Below, in pieces: positions 32,925 to 44,589 of a stretch of DNA of 64,000 nt. The number at the start of each line of letters is the position of its first letter. Positions within the stretch are counted from its first letter, which is position 1. The stretch spans positions 85,601,616 through 85,665,615 of the forward strand of contig OY856186.1 in the NCBI GenBank assembly GCA_963693315.1. Reading direction: 5' to 3'. A program made the translations under genes and the position numbers. The notes beneath the pieces were generated by a model, which was given only the letters and a program-made list of their open reading frames with translations, did no database searches and was not told the origin of the DNA. This stretch comes from Diogma glabrata. Taxonomy: Eukaryota; Arthropoda; Insecta; Diptera; Cylindrotomidae.

Positions 32925-35400
32925 TTTTAAATAAGTATTATCCTTACTATCGAAATAGTTCACTGTACATTTTAAAAGTAAATATTTCTTAACTGTTTTT
33001 CATATAGGCTTATATGGACAATTTTTTTTATTTGTTTTCGAATATCCTCATGGTTGTCTTCCTCCACTGATGTCAAAGTAGTGATGTTGATGTGGTTGTG
33101 AATGTATCAGCCAGAATAGTGGATCAAGACACATTTGCAAATCTTTATTACATTAGAGTTCAATTTTGAAGGCTTTATGCTATGATTTTGAATACAGTAA
33201 AATGGATTAAGAATAAGATTAACTAAAATTCTACTTTAGATCTATTTACAACTATCAATTAATTATTGTTATCATAATATGTTAATAGATTCATTGTTTT
33301 TATGTTATAATATGATGAACGCGAGAATATTTTATTATAAGGCGGCCGCGACTGCAAAAAACATATTTAAAGGGGACCGCGACTGTGGTCACCACTGCAA
33401 TAGAGGACTCTCTACTAAAGAAAGACACCAGTAAAAAACCGTATTACGAACTGACAAAAGGTTGCTGAAATATATCATCTAAATTTTTGAACAGGAACAG
33501 AACATCTAGAGAGAGAGAGAGAGAGAGAGGGAGAGAGGTCTTAGCATGTGTGTGATAGGACATGGAGACCTCCTAGACCTTACTACTTCTGAGTTCTGAC
33601 AGATGCAGATTCAACTGCTTCAGTAACTTGAACAGCTCTATATACGACGTCATAACAAAACGAAAGGGAAAATAGAAAACAATTATTTACGGAACGTGAT
33701 ATAGATAGCGATTAGCGATATAAATGAAATAGTGAAATAATAGTAAATGTTTAAATAAACGCTTAGTATAATTTGTGTGTATTACACCTACACTGTGATT
33801 ATAAGGAACGATTTTGCAATCAACTGTGAGAATGTTGAGAAAATATTCAAGTTAAACTGTATCTGCACTGTAATCTGGTAAAAAGAGGTTCTGTGTTTTG
33901 GTTGCACAACCACACAAAAATTTTCACTATTTGTAAAACAAATCAATGTATTTTTTTAAATGTAATCTGATTCAGAAAATGTTGAATAATAAAGTTTAAC
34001 AGATGCTACTCAAAAGAAACCAAGAATTTGATTTTTTGCTCTACAAAACCGCAATAATTCAATTATGTCAGTTATTTAATAAAAATTTGAATGGAGTTAT
34101 TTTCCTTTAAGGCAATTCCTGTATTTATTTGTATACAAATCAGAAATATCAAATTTATATTTGATGTTTCCACAATGGATTCAATCGATCCAACAAGACA
34201 TGAATAATATCAAACATTTTTTGATTGTCAACATTTGGCTCCGTTTGTTTTTTTTTTTGGTTCGTGCTTTTTGCATAACTAATGTAGCGAAAGTGTGATT
34301 AAGTATGATGTGTTTTCGACGTATGGTAATAATATTTTGATTGATTATCGTTGTTGTTGGTGATTTTTCTTGTTTGTTTTATAAATGACGAATTGTTTGA
34401 AAACTAATTTTGAAGAATTGAGTTTATTCAAATTTGATTAAACGCATGAAAAATGGAAGGGCCATGAAACAAAAATGTTATCGTTTTTGACATGTGATGG
34501 TTTTATTAAAAATTTGGGATAAATTAAAGGCGAGTTTGCTTGAATTTATTTGAAAAATATGCAAATTTGGTAAATCTTTTCGTTCGCATAACAAATAATT
34601 ATAATTATATTGTTCCTATCATTTTTCATAATTTTTATAAGCGACATTTTCTCCTGTATAAGTAATTCCTTTTTTATCCTGAAATCATGTCGAATATATC
34701 TTTTAAAAAATTTAAGCGAATCATTATCGTTTTATCTTAAATATTAATAGCAATTATACCACCTATAGAATATAATAAAACTCAGATTCTTTATTATCAA
34801 TTTATTTACATCAACTCCACGGAAAATCAATAAATAAATAATTTGCTGTAAATTTATTCTACATATAGATTCATAGTTTTTATTTTATTTTATGAAATTT
34901 TTTGAATAATTAATTAAATTTACATGTGAGCACGCACAATTGATTTTGTAATTAAAACTTGAAATGTTTTGTAAATTTGTAAGGAAGCAAAGTGTTGGAA
35001 GAACCTTGATCATTGAATATTGGAAATGAAATAAATCAATGTAAATAAATAATATAATCGTACAAAACGAAGCCTGACACTTTCCAAAAGACTGTTTATA
35101 AATAAAATTTGACGATGTTAGTATGTGCAATTTGTGATGGATTTAAACACCGTAACTAATGATAAATTTGATGTTTACGCCTGATAATAATGACCAATCT
35201 ATACTTCCCAAAAATTGTTGATACATGGTCCGATGATCTTGTTTGTCAGGAGCAGATTCAACAATTGCTGTAATGCTCAGTATTATTTTGATTTCTAGCG
35301 GGGTGGTTTAACAAATGATAGAATATCCTGAGAAAAGAGAATTCAATTTATAAGAATGATAAGTGATATGGGAAACAATTTTGTATTAATCTGACTGAAA
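32925..35400. other. No gene; one microsatellite
   Basis: AT-rich sequence without a supported frame. A (GA)n run lies at 33508-33537 (listed separately). Sequence near 33345-33410 (GCGGCCGCGACTGC, GGGGACCGCGACTGTGG) is locally GC-rich but unassigned. Confidence 0.45.
33508..33537. repeat. (GA)n microsatellite
   Basis: About 15 GA dinucleotides with one or two interruptions. Confidence 0.9.
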
Positions 35401-35401
35401 T

Positions 35402-35407
35402 AAAAAA
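35402..35407 (-). terminator. RNA polymerase III terminator of the tRNA gene
   Basis: Six A on the plus strand, so TTTTTT on the transcribed strand, one base beyond the discriminator of the tRNA. A run of four or more T is the normal pol III stop. Confidence 0.85.
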
Positions 35408-35408
35408 T

Positions 35409-35480
35409 TGGAGATGCCGGGGATCGAACCCGGGGCCTCTCACATGCAAAGCGAGCGCTCTACCACTGAGCTACATCCCC
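35409..35480 (-). tRNA. tRNA-Ala (anticodon UGC)
   Basis: 72 bases on the minus strand fold into a complete cloverleaf. The acceptor stem is GGGGATG with CATCTCC (one G-U), the D arm GCTC/GAGC with AGTGGTA loop, the anticodon stem CTCGC/GTGAG with loop TTTGCAT giving anticodon TGC, and the T arm CCGGG/CCCGG with TTCGATC loop. The discriminator is A and no CCA is encoded, as usual in eukaryotes. The internal promoter boxes are intact (TAGCTCAGTGG for A, GGTTCGATCCC for B). There is no intron. It stands alone, with no other tRNA in the window. It is the only element here that looks like an active host gene. Confidence 0.97.
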
Positions 35481-35484
35481 GATG

Positions 35485-36490
35485 ATGTTGATTGTTTTAC
35501 AGTATTATTTAATTTTTAGTGATTTATAACATGTGCTACTTACAATTTACGTTTAAGTTTTAATTCTATAGCCAATGAAATGAATTTAACAGCAAATGAT
35601 AAACAGCATTTTTACTACGCGTATGTTAAACATTTCACTATATATATGTGCAAAACAAAAACCTTTAAAAAACCTTTACGTTTACTCTATGTGCAAATAA
35701 AGCCTTTACGTCTAAAATCAATTTAGTAACGTAAACTCAATCTTTAAACTTTATATTCTACCGTTTATACAAACAATTATGTGTAGAGTAAAAAAAATAC
35801 ATTTCTTAAATTTAGCAGCAATTCATTATGTAAACTAGTATAGTAAAAAAAGTTAAGTGCACAAAACTAAAACAACATTTAGGCTTGTGGTGACTAAATA
35901 TTTTGGCTTTTTTTTATTTTTCATATAGCTATAAACTTTTAATATCTATACAGTTAGCAAATGTTTTTAAAATTTTTTTTGCACGAGTTGTGTATAATGT
36001 TCAAATGCGCTCCCTCATTTGCGAGAGCGGATTGCATCTTTAGTAAAAAGATAAAAAGTATCCTAGCCCCGAGGGAATAAAAATAACAAATCATGACAAC
36101 AATGATAATTTTCGTGACAAAAATAGCAGATTATACAACAAGGGAGAGAAGTGTATGTTTTTCTCCCGAGGTGTGTTTGGAGCCTGAGTGCAAAGCCTGA
36201 GAGCTACATATCACTGAGGGGGATGACATGCTCTTTCCCGAGGTATATATGATATTTTTGCACCTCAACAATATAATTATGATATTAAAAACTAAATCTA
36301 ATCTTTTAGCTTATATTTAACTATGTATTTTGTTTTAGGGAGTGTCTAAACTCTAACCGCACCACACACGGGTCACACGGGAAATCATGTTATATGTTAT
36401 TCAAAAAGAAATACGTGTACACCACCAAATAATACGATAATATTATCAGATACATAAGAAATTTTTATAATACTTTACTTATGATGAAAA
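35485..36490. other. No gene seen
   Basis: AT-rich. Between 36070 and 36250 the word CCCGAGG recurs with variation, but no repeat unit can be defined. Confidence 0.45.
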
Positions 36491-36669
36491 ACATGCTCTA
36501 TACCAGCGGTTTCCAAACTGTGGGTCGCGTAATAACCTCAAGGGGGTCGTGAAGTTTTTATTCTAATAATAATAATTTAATTTAATAATAATAATAAATA
36601 ATAAATATATTTCATATTATTACAAAAGTTGTAAACTATATCAAAAACAGTCCTACGAAAGCGAGATTA

Positions 36670-37131
36670 TTTGGAAAGTTGTGTGAAGATAGGGAGCTGA
36701 ATATATATCACTCTTGTACTATTGTATGTTGGCTATTTCGTTCAAAATTTATTCAAAGAGTGTTCGAACTTAAACACGAAATTGCGATCTTTCTTGATGA
36801 AAATCACAGAGATGAAGCATCTTCCTTTCGCAACGATAACTTTATTCTTAAACTTGTTTATTTGGTTGAAATTTTTAAAAAATTAAGCGATTTAAATAAA
36901 TCAATGCAAGGTCCACAAATGCATGCTCTGATTCAAAAAGACAAATCCACGGCATTCATTAAAAAATTGGAGCTATCCAATTTAGAAAAGGATTTATTTG
37001 ACATGTTTCCAATTTTAAATGACGCCGGTACCAGAAACAATATTAAAGCAAACCAAAATCTTTTTATTGAACATTTGCAAAGTTTACTAAAACATTTTTC
37101 ACATTACATGCGTTCCTTTGGAACAAAATAG
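36670..37131 (+). pseudogene. hAT transposase central fragment (ZBED5/FAM200-like)
   Basis: Open frame of 150 codons whose core reads FELKHEIAIFLDENHRDEAS, then FILKLVYLVEIFKKLSDLNK and SMQGPQMHALIQKDKSTAFI. This is the helical insertion region of Charlie-like hAT transposases and of the domesticated ZBED5/FAM200/ZBED8 proteins. The zinc finger (BED) N-terminus is missing, and the catalytic Asp blocks upstream are lost. Frame ends in a stop at 37131 and the sequence soon enters inserted repeat DNA. Confidence 0.78.
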
Positions 37132-37231
37132 CTGCTCAAAGCCACAATAACACATAAGCCCCTTTTAAGACCAAGGTCCCACAACAACATACGTTCAAAG
37201 GTGTTGATGGACGTAAATCTTTCTTTTTTTG

Positions 37232-37760
37232 TTTTTTTATATTTTTAGTTAAAGAATGGATAACTAAACAAAAAATCCTATCACTGACAAAATATGACAT
37301 AGGCCAATATTTTATGATAGAATAGAGAAAATAAAAGTAAATTAAAAAGCAAATAGTAAATTTTTACAAAAATTTGCTGAAACAAAACAAAAATGTAGCT
37401 GCCAATAATCCAGCCGGTTGCATATTCCTTGATCCTGTGACGCACCGTCTTTCTTGAGGATTAAAGCCCACACATAGTTATATGAAGGCTCGTTCCCTCA
37501 AGGAAGCAATAGAGTCTCATCATCAAGGATTTTTTCACAGCTAAGATTGAGGGTGCTACCGTTGACTGAATACAGTTCATCCGCCACCACCCCTAAGATG
37601 TCATCTTGGCTAGTGATATCTCACTGCTATTGCCAGTGGTATGTGATATCTCACGTTAACTCGTATGTCAATAGCAGGGACTGTAGTACGCGGGATTGTC
37701 ACACCCGTAGATCAAAAATAAAAAAATTTTCAAAACAATAACTGATCCCTCCATGCGGAG
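37232..37760 (-). repeat. Dispersed repeat family B, minus copy, nested in hAT
   Basis: Reverse complement of 26440-26960, from the GACATAGGCCAATATTTTAT side to TGATCCCTCCATGCGG. It separates the two hAT transposase fragments and is flanked by sequence of the hAT element on both sides. Confidence 0.68.
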
Positions 37761-37949
37761 AGGAAATAGTAAATAGACTGGTCCATTTTATTATTAAAAA
37801 TAACAAAACAAAATTATAACTGATTTAAATAAAATCGAATAATAAACTGCTTTTCAACTACACAACTTGTTCGAGGTAGAGTAGATCAAAGCAAATTTGA
37901 GTAAGTTTGATGATTATTTCAACGATATTGATTTTACAAAGATATTGAT

Positions 37950-38265
37950 TTTACATATTGATTGAAATATCTTGCGATACTTCATTGCAACAGGAATTTG
38001 ATAGTAAAACTGTAATTCAGTTTTGGGTGGAACGAAAAAAAGATTATATTACTTTGCCGGACAGAGCTATAATAGTGCTGTTACCATTCGTAACATCATA
38101 TTTATGCGAAACCGGATTTTCTGCTTTAGCATTCATGAAATCGAAATATCGAAATCGTTTCGGAAATCGTAGTGGAAAAAGAACTTCGGGTGGCTATTTC
38201 AACAATAACACCACGATTTGAGAAACTTTGTGCTAACAAACAAGCTCATCCATAACACTAAATAT
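37950..38265 (+). pseudogene. hAT transposase C-terminal fragment (same element)
   Basis: 87-codon frame with EISCDTSLQQEFDSKTVIQF, then LPDRAIIVLLPFVTSYLCET and GFSALAFMKSKYRNR. After a frame change it ends with PRFEKLCANKQAHP. This is the dimerisation end of ZBED5-like hAT proteins, including the hallmark YLCETGFSAL block. The frame is interrupted and cannot join the upstream fragment, since about 800 bases of repeat and spacer lie between them. Confidence 0.82.
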
Positions 38266-38459
38266 TTGTCTATAAATATACATACTAAATTTTTATTAAT
38301 TTTTGTCTAGTTTTATTCTAAGAATACATTACTTTTTACAACTTGAAAATGTGCTTATATTATTTTATTGTTTTATCTAATAAGGGGGCCGCCAAATTTT
38401 ATTTTTTTCTTGTGTGGGTCGCAGTATCAGAAAGTTTGGAAACCGCTGCTCTATACAGA

Positions 38460-38590
38460 GTTGTGCAAACTTGACCATTTTTGATTTTCCTGAAACTTGG
38501 CACATAAGTAGTATGGACAAAATAAAAAATACGACTTATTTTAAAATTTTTTTAAAGGACATAGTTTGAGCATAGGGGGCACCCCAACAT
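38460..38590. repeat. Short dispersed repeat (inverse of 24.42-24.55 kb)
   Basis: Starts right after the hAT target duplication. Shares CTTGGCACATAAGTAGTATG and the following A-rich block with the reverse complement of the copy inside the 12.6-25.3 kb composite. The hAT therefore landed inside or beside this repeat. Confidence 0.55.
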
Positions 38591-39023
38591 GCATAAAAAA
38601 TGAAAATTCTGTCAATTTGATGTAACTTTAAATTAAATTTCTCAAGAACGGCTATACCGATTTCATCAAACTTTTTTTTGTTTGATAGATAATTAGTTAG
38701 TGCTTTGAAAAAAAATTAATTAATTGTTTTCATAATTAATTTTTAAATAAAAATATTAAAATAACTTTTTTAAAGATGGCGCTAGGGTCGAAGATCAAAT
38801 GGAATTTAATTAATTTTTTTTCTGAAAATAGTTCTATCCTTACTCTAAAATATATCAAATTAACTCAATTAATTTTTGTTCTTGAGATATTTAATTTTAA
38901 AGATTTTTAGTGCGACTGAAATTCGAATTTTTCTTCATTTTTTCAAACAACTTCCATTAACAAAAAATTTTAAAATCAATTAAACTTTAACTTTTTTTTT
39001 AAACATAGCTCTAACCTTACTTT

Positions 39024-39269
39024 AAAATATATCAAATTTACAAAGAGGCGTTAATACGTGTTCTTGAGATATTTAATTTTAAAGATTTTTAGTCCGATTA
39101 ATATTCTAATTGTTCATTATTTTTTCGAACAATTTATATCATCAAAAAATTTTAACCACTGAAGTTCAAGAAAATAATGAACAATTAGAATTTTAATCGG
39201 ACTAAAAATCTTTAAAATTAAATATCTCAAGAACACGAATTAACGCCTCTTTGTAAATTTGATATATTT
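39024..39269. repeat. Fold-back: inverted arms of about 100 bases
   Basis: 39024-39123 and 39171-39269 are near-perfect reverse complements (for example CAAAGAGGCGTTAATACGTG against AATTAACGCCTCTTTG, and TAAAGATTTTTAGTCCGATT against the matching arm). The loop is about 47 bases. A related single arm in direct orientation lies at about 38870-38960. Noncoding. Confidence 0.85.
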
Positions 39270-39599
39270 GAATTTGAAACTAGTGGTAATCACTGATCCT
39301 TAACAAAGAGATTGATACCACCTGCGTGTTTGTATCACTAGAAATCCCACAGCTACACTTGCAAGCTAACTACAACGTTTAAACAATTTTCTTAAAAAAA
39401 TAAAAGTCATTGACATTTCACAATGAACAAGAAAATTGTTCAAAACGTTGGGTAATGAATAAAAATAAAAATTGGCTACAAACAATAAATATTTTTTACA
39501 TAATATTAACATTTTTTTCGTACGACATTTTTGCCCCTGTGTGGTACAAATAGTAATTAGGTCTTTCAGATAGGAGTTATTTATTTGATCCACTTGGCC

Positions 39600-40320
39600 C
39601 ATGATTGAAATTTTATTTTACAACAACCAATTTTCAAATATATTTGTTATAATGGTTTTCCATATTATTCACTGTTTGTGTGCTTTTATCACTTTTGAAT
39701 TAAAATGCAATATTTAAAAATATACTGTTTTTAATATGTTTATTTTTAATTTTTATTTTATAATTAATAAAATAAACTTCCTTATAGTAACAATTTTGAA
39801 AATTTCAAATATTAAAAAAGTATACTTTTAAATATTGCATTTCAATTTTCAAAGCCATTTAGTAGGCTCAAATTTTATTCAAAAGCGTACTACAAAAAGC
39901 AATCAGTGTGTAATTTTGACTATTTTTTGTATGACATACATGCCCGAGTATAGCCCGTGTGTATATTGGTGCAACTAGTACTTAAGTCTTATAGATCAAA
40001 ATAATTTAATCTAGTAATCTAATCTTTAATCGATGGTTCAAATTGCAATTTTATTTCTAACAATAAACATTTCCAAAGCCAACTAATCTAAATTTTAATC
40101 AAAATCGTAATACAAAAAGTAACCAGTAAATATAATTTTAACTACTATTTCGTACTATAAGACATTATTTCCCTATAGTGTTTATTCTAATTGGTTCAAA
40201 TTAAAATTTTATTTCTATCAACAAAAATTTACAAAGCCTTCTAAATGAAATTTTAATCAAAATCGTACTACAACCGTACATAACATAATTTCCTGTGTAG
40301 TCTGTGTATGTTGCGAATAG
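39600..40320. repeat. Decayed noncoding tandem repeat
   Basis: The motifs CAAAGCC, then TTTTAATCAAAATCGTA, CTACAAAAAG and TGTATGACAT-like words recur near 39850, 40070 and 40225. The unit length is no longer constant. The first part also contains the dispersed repeat shared with 29.9 kb. Confidence 0.45.
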
Positions 40321-40330
40321 AAATAGATAA

Positions 40331-40445
40331 AACCCGTGCTAATTCCCATACCCGTGATTCCCATACCCGTGACACACCCGTGTAATTGCACGTGCCACAC
40401 CCGCGTGACTACTCGTGCTACACCCGTTGTACATCCGTGTGGTGA
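40331..40445. repeat. Degenerate CCCGTG-rich repeat
   Basis: About ten scattered copies of (A)CCCGTG or CACCCGNG within 115 bases (CCATACCCGTGATTCCCATA and on). Irregular spacing, no ORF. Confidence 0.6.
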
Positions 40446-40534
40446 GGTTAGTGTCGCTCTTTGTTTTAATATGGATACTACTTGATACTAGATAGATGTT
40501 AGCATATATAATATGGTGGCTCACTCATGCCTTT

Positions 40535-40655
40535 GAGAGCCAAGGTCATTCGAAAAAGTTGTTTCTCTGCCTTATTATCCGACAATATATTTACTATAGC
40601 CATAAGTAACCCACAGCAAAAACTATTGGATTAATTACACAACCTGCGATAGTAC
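40535..40655 (+). repeat. Partial copy of dispersed repeat B
   Basis: GCCAAGGTCATTCGAAAAAG to ACTATTGGATTAATTACACA corresponds to 26365-26475. Confidence 0.55.
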
Positions 40656-40659
40656 TTAG

Positions 40660-41309
40660 AAAAATGTAAGACAGCATGGGTTACTCTTGGCTGTAGTAGC
40701 TAAACGGTCTCAAAGTTGAAAATTTTACAAAAAAGGTCGAAGTTCAAGGTCAATTAGTCTAGAAGCCATGAGTCAATACACACATCTGTAATCATACTTC
40801 ATATTGTGTAGTTTAAGGTCCAAACTTAAAACCCATGCAACAAGCATTTGTTTTCTACAAGCTTTTTTCATCGTCCAAGATGCGTTTTAAATAATGTACC
40901 ATTATGCAAGTCATATGTCAGTTATGATGGTCATAAATCAATTTTTAACTAGGGAAAAAATTAAAGTTGCAAAACGTTACTCGTAACGTAACGCAAAAAT
41001 GAAATAACGAAATGAAATAGCGTTATTAACAATAATTACTTTCATAACGATTTAAAAATTAATTTACGTTACAATAACGTAAAACGTAACGATAACGTTA
41101 ATATTTTATTTCGTTTTTTTTGAAAACTTTTTGTATAATATGAAAATCAAAGCGCAAACGTCGGTTGTATAAAATCCGACTTATCTGCTATTTTTCAATT
41201 TCTATGCACGCTTTAAGGTTTTGAAAGAAGGTTAAGGCTGATAGACCAGTGCAGATACCTTAAAAACTGGAAAAAATGGAAAAAATTAGTAACAGCATGA
41301 AAACTTTTG
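40660..41309. other. No gene; AACG-rich patch
   Basis: No supported frame. Between about 40970 and 41100 the words AACGTAACG and CGTTA/TAACG are strongly over-represented in both orientations (CGTTACTCGTAACGTAACGC), possibly the remains of a transposon terminus. Confidence 0.4.
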
Positions 41310-41432
41310 GATAAGGACAGTGGCGTAGCTAGCATGGGTGGCACCCGGGGCGGATATTGTGGTGTCACCCCAAAAATAAAAACTGTCAATAATAATAAAA
41401 AGCCGATAAACGTTATTTATAATTTTTTTTAA

Positions 41433-42512
41433 TTAATACAAATGAGCATTATTATTATAAGCCCGCAAGTAATTTTTAACTAATTTTAATTTGCTGAAAC
41501 TCCTCTCACACGAAGCCACAAATACGCAAATAGTCATAAATAACTTTAGTGCGACCGTAAGATTCGGAAGAAATTCTAAAAAATCCCATTCTACGATGAA
41601 TTTCAAAAAGTCTAGGTATACCCAGTTAGAAACTGTAACATTGGCCGCTTTTAAATGCCTCCTCACCCTTTGTATCTCTATGAGGAGTTCTGTTGCCAAT
41701 ACCGCATCATAAAAACCAGTAAATTTTGATACCGATAATTTTAACTCTTCACTGTTCGCCAAAAGCTAAGTGTTTGTCTGCACAACCTCGAACAATGAAG
41801 CTAAATCTTGAACTGACTTCAGTCTAGTTCGGAGTTCAACACTGAATCGGTCAAGACATTCCAACATGTCCTTTTTAAGTTGGGCTCTCAGTGTCAGTCC
41901 AACATCAGGTGCAAACTCACCACCCGTTCGTTTTTTGCGTTTTTATGACGAATTCGGCTTTCCATTGGAATGTCATAGTCCTCCGATTTTTTCGCAGCAA
42001 GATCTATTGCCGCTTCTACAATGAGACTTCGTTATGAATTGGCTCTATTTCTGTAGCTAATTGATCAATATTCAAGCCCGTGCTTTGCAATCCAATCTGA
42101 GCACAGATATTATTTCTCTTAGCATATCATTCCAAAACAAAAGATAGCAAAGAAACGAAAAATCACATGCTGCATTGATAAGGTTCTGTGCAACCCCTCT
42201 AGTGTCTACATTTTCTTGTTGATCACTTAACTTCTCAATTTCAGCCACAATCCCATCAAAGTTTTCGGCCAATACTTTTACTGCAGCATAATGAGCACTC
42301 CAATGCGCTGTTAAGAGTATTTTAACAGTTGCTTTGTTGTGTTTAGCAAGTACTTCCCAACGGCTAGTCGAAGCAGAAAAACATGTAAAAATGGTTTCCA
42401 CTGACGAGTGTTGGCCGTATAAATTAATTGAATGATCTTTGCAGCCCACAAAAGTTGCTTTGTTATTTTTTGCTTTAATAATAGCTTGCACTTCTCCATG
42501 TATACTACTCAT
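41433..42512 (-). pseudogene. hAT transposase (ZMYM1-like), C-terminal half, copy 2
   Basis: Upstream piece (42072-42512): MSSIHGEVQAIIKAKNN, then KDHSINLYGQHSSVETIFTC, FSASTSRWEVLAKH, and HWSAHYAAVKVLAENFDGIV (the TRW-like block, here AHW). Downstream piece (41433-41762): LPNLTVALKLFMTICVFVAS followed by CERSFSKLKLVKNYLRAY, the dimerisation core, then a premature end. Compared with copy 1 it lacks the final LGILTIEHE segment. The catalytic Asp block just upstream is disrupted by the MITE at 42583. Several frame changes make it non-functional. Confidence 0.8.
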
Positions 42513-42582
42513 AACAGCTGCATTATCATAACCTTTGGGAGCGACAATTCACAACATCTATACCATCATTTTCAAGATTTTA

Positions 42583-43027
42583 CACTGAAAAAAACATGTC
42601 CTATTTCCAATCAAAATGCAGTTGTCTCAACCTCACCGTGCGGGCAGATATGGCGAGTCGAAATACGAGATTGATTCAACAACCGTACAATGATAAGCCG
42701 ATGCAGTTGAGACAATCATGCATGAAATATCTATGTGAAAATAAAATATAGTTCAATTAATCTCAAATACTTAAATTTTAAAATGAAAAATTCATGATAT
42801 AAGGCCAAAGAAATATGTTTTCATGGAAATAGTTATTAACTTTATTCAACTACTGTTATATTGGATAGCACTTTATATTTTAATTACACCTCATTCTGTT
42901 ATCAGGAAAATGTTACTGAGTACTGAGTAGTTGTCCCAATCACGGTGAAGTTGTTTGAAAATTTGCATGAATAATAAACTGCCATCTTCGAGATGAGGTT
43001 ATCATTACTTCAATTTTTTTTTCAGTG
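42583..43027. mobile_element. 445-bp MITE with TA duplication inside the hAT transposase
   Basis: Ends CACTGAAAAAAA and TTTTTTTTCAGTG are inverted repeats. TA flanks both sides (42581-42582, 43028-43029). Subterminal similarity is seen as GCAGTTGTCTCAACCTCACCG against the inverse of GTTGTCCCAATCACGGTG. hAT copy 1 supplies the empty site: CAAGATTTTTAAGAATTTC near 20550-20570, with a single TA. This proves insertion rather than divergence. Confidence 0.88.
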
Positions 43028-43033
43028 TAAGAA

Positions 43034-44275
43034 TTTCGTCGCTTAAATAAGCGGCTTTTTTCCACGTAAAGGAAAAAATCCAAGGAATACTTCCTTGATT
43101 TCCACTTGGTAGTACCATCAATTTTCACATAACGAATCACTTCTGACATTTGATCAATATGTAAAATGTCAGGTGTGCTATCAAACATAATTCCAAAATA
43201 TTTAACCGATTTAATTTCGTTGACAAGCTTAAACTTTACGTGGATCGCTAAAACATTTATGAACTCATTTTGTATATCTGGTGACAAATATGATACTTTT
43301 GGTGATTTACCATGCTCAAAATTCAAAATGTGTTCTTTTTACACTACATCATACTTTGACAATAGCTTGGTTAGTTCTAAGAAATTGCCTTTATTTGAAG
43401 AACTTTGTCCTTCATCATGTCCATGAAATGCTGGGTTTTGTTTAGATAAAAACAAAGTTATATCCAATAATCTTGATGAAAGATGTTTCCACTTCTGTTT
43501 TTTATTATATATTAATTGCAAGGCTGCGTCTCCTATCGTTTTATGAATTTTTAACCTCATTTCCAAAGTTTTCCACTTTTCGAAATTCTCCAGATGTTCA
43601 TTTGAAGTTTCATGCTCGGCCACTTTGGGATTTAGTTTCCACCGCTTCTGATATCCAGTAGTAAATGTTGATTTTGTATTATTATTATTGGTGACAGCAA
43701 ATACACGACAACAGAAACAATACAGGACGCAAGTTATTATTTACAGGAGAATAAACAATCCATGGCCGTAGAATTTTTTCACCATTATTCATCATTTTAT
43801 AAAACCATTCTTTAGAAAGATGGCGAACATCACCTTTTATGTCTAACTCGTGTCTACATACAGTAACAAACGACCCTTCTCTATTTTGAAAATGTTCACT
43901 TTCTTTTTTTATGATTTCAATGCGAACATTACCAGAGACGAGTATATTCCAATGTGATACATCTCTTAAGTCCTGAAGTGATTCACCCATGCAAATACTG
44001 TCTTCGATAGTAGAAGCATTAGCGGCATTATCACTGTCATTTTCATTATTCCTTTCTAATTCGTCATCATAGGTTATCATTATTAATTCTGTATTGTTGC
44101 TGTTACTTTCCGAAGATCAGCCACTATTCTCTGAAACATTCGTTGCATCAACGTGATAATCAGTTTCTTTTGATGAACCTTGGATATCATCGGGTTTTGT
44201 AACATATTTATAGATTTGGTCTTTCTCTGCTGGAACCAACTTTTTCTTTAAAAAGTATGAACTCCTCGTGGCATA
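43034..44275 (-). pseudogene. hAT transposase (ZMYM1-like), N-terminal half with TTF-type finger, copy 2
   Basis: Minus-strand order: an acidic N-terminal segment (ENDSDNAANASTIEDSICMG). Then VSHWNILVSGNVRIEIIKKE and FYKMMNNGEKILRPWIVYSP, the TTF-type zinc finger region that precedes the catalytic domain in ZMYM1-like hAT proteins, followed after a frame change by its Cys pair. Then ENFEKWKTLEMRLKIHKTIG and, from 43326, SPDIQNEFINVLAIHVKFKL and FGIMFDSTPDILHIDQMSEV, the DUF4371-type block with the first catalytic Asp. The pieces lie in different frames. The coding is therefore recognisable end to end, but dead. Confidence 0.8.
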
Positions 44276-44589
44276 TTTATTTTTTGGGATATTTGCTAAA
44301 CGAAATCTAAAAAAATATTTTTAATTATAGGATACCTATCAGCAAAGCATTAATTCTAAATATATTTGTAGGATACATAATAGGTACATAGTTCATAATA
44401 AGTACAATGTGTTAACGACTAAATACACCGCCAAGAAAATTAATTTATTTAAATTTCCTTGTAACAACTTATATTAAATAATATTTGATAAAATGGAATA
44501 TACAAATCATAGCCTAATATTATAAGGAACTATTTAAAAAAATATAAGTATGAAATCCTAAAAGATATTTTATATAAAGAATTGAAACC

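Larger units (their letters stand above)
36504..38448 (+). mobile_element. hAT element (ZBED5/Charlie-like) with exact ends and 8-bp target duplication
   Basis: Left end CAGCGGTTTCCAAACT and right end AGTTTGGAAACCGCTG are perfect 16-base inverted repeats. They are flanked by the identical octamer CTCTATAC at 36496-36503 and 38449-38456, the 8-bp duplication that defines hAT insertion. Inside are two transposase fragments on the plus strand, separated by an inserted copy of dispersed repeat B (37232-37760). The element is therefore internally deleted and itself interrupted. Confidence 0.92.

Noticed and set aside
33345..33415. GC-rich patch with GCGGCCGCGACTG as a regulatory site or element end
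   Set aside because: No matching inverse end, no conserved motif.
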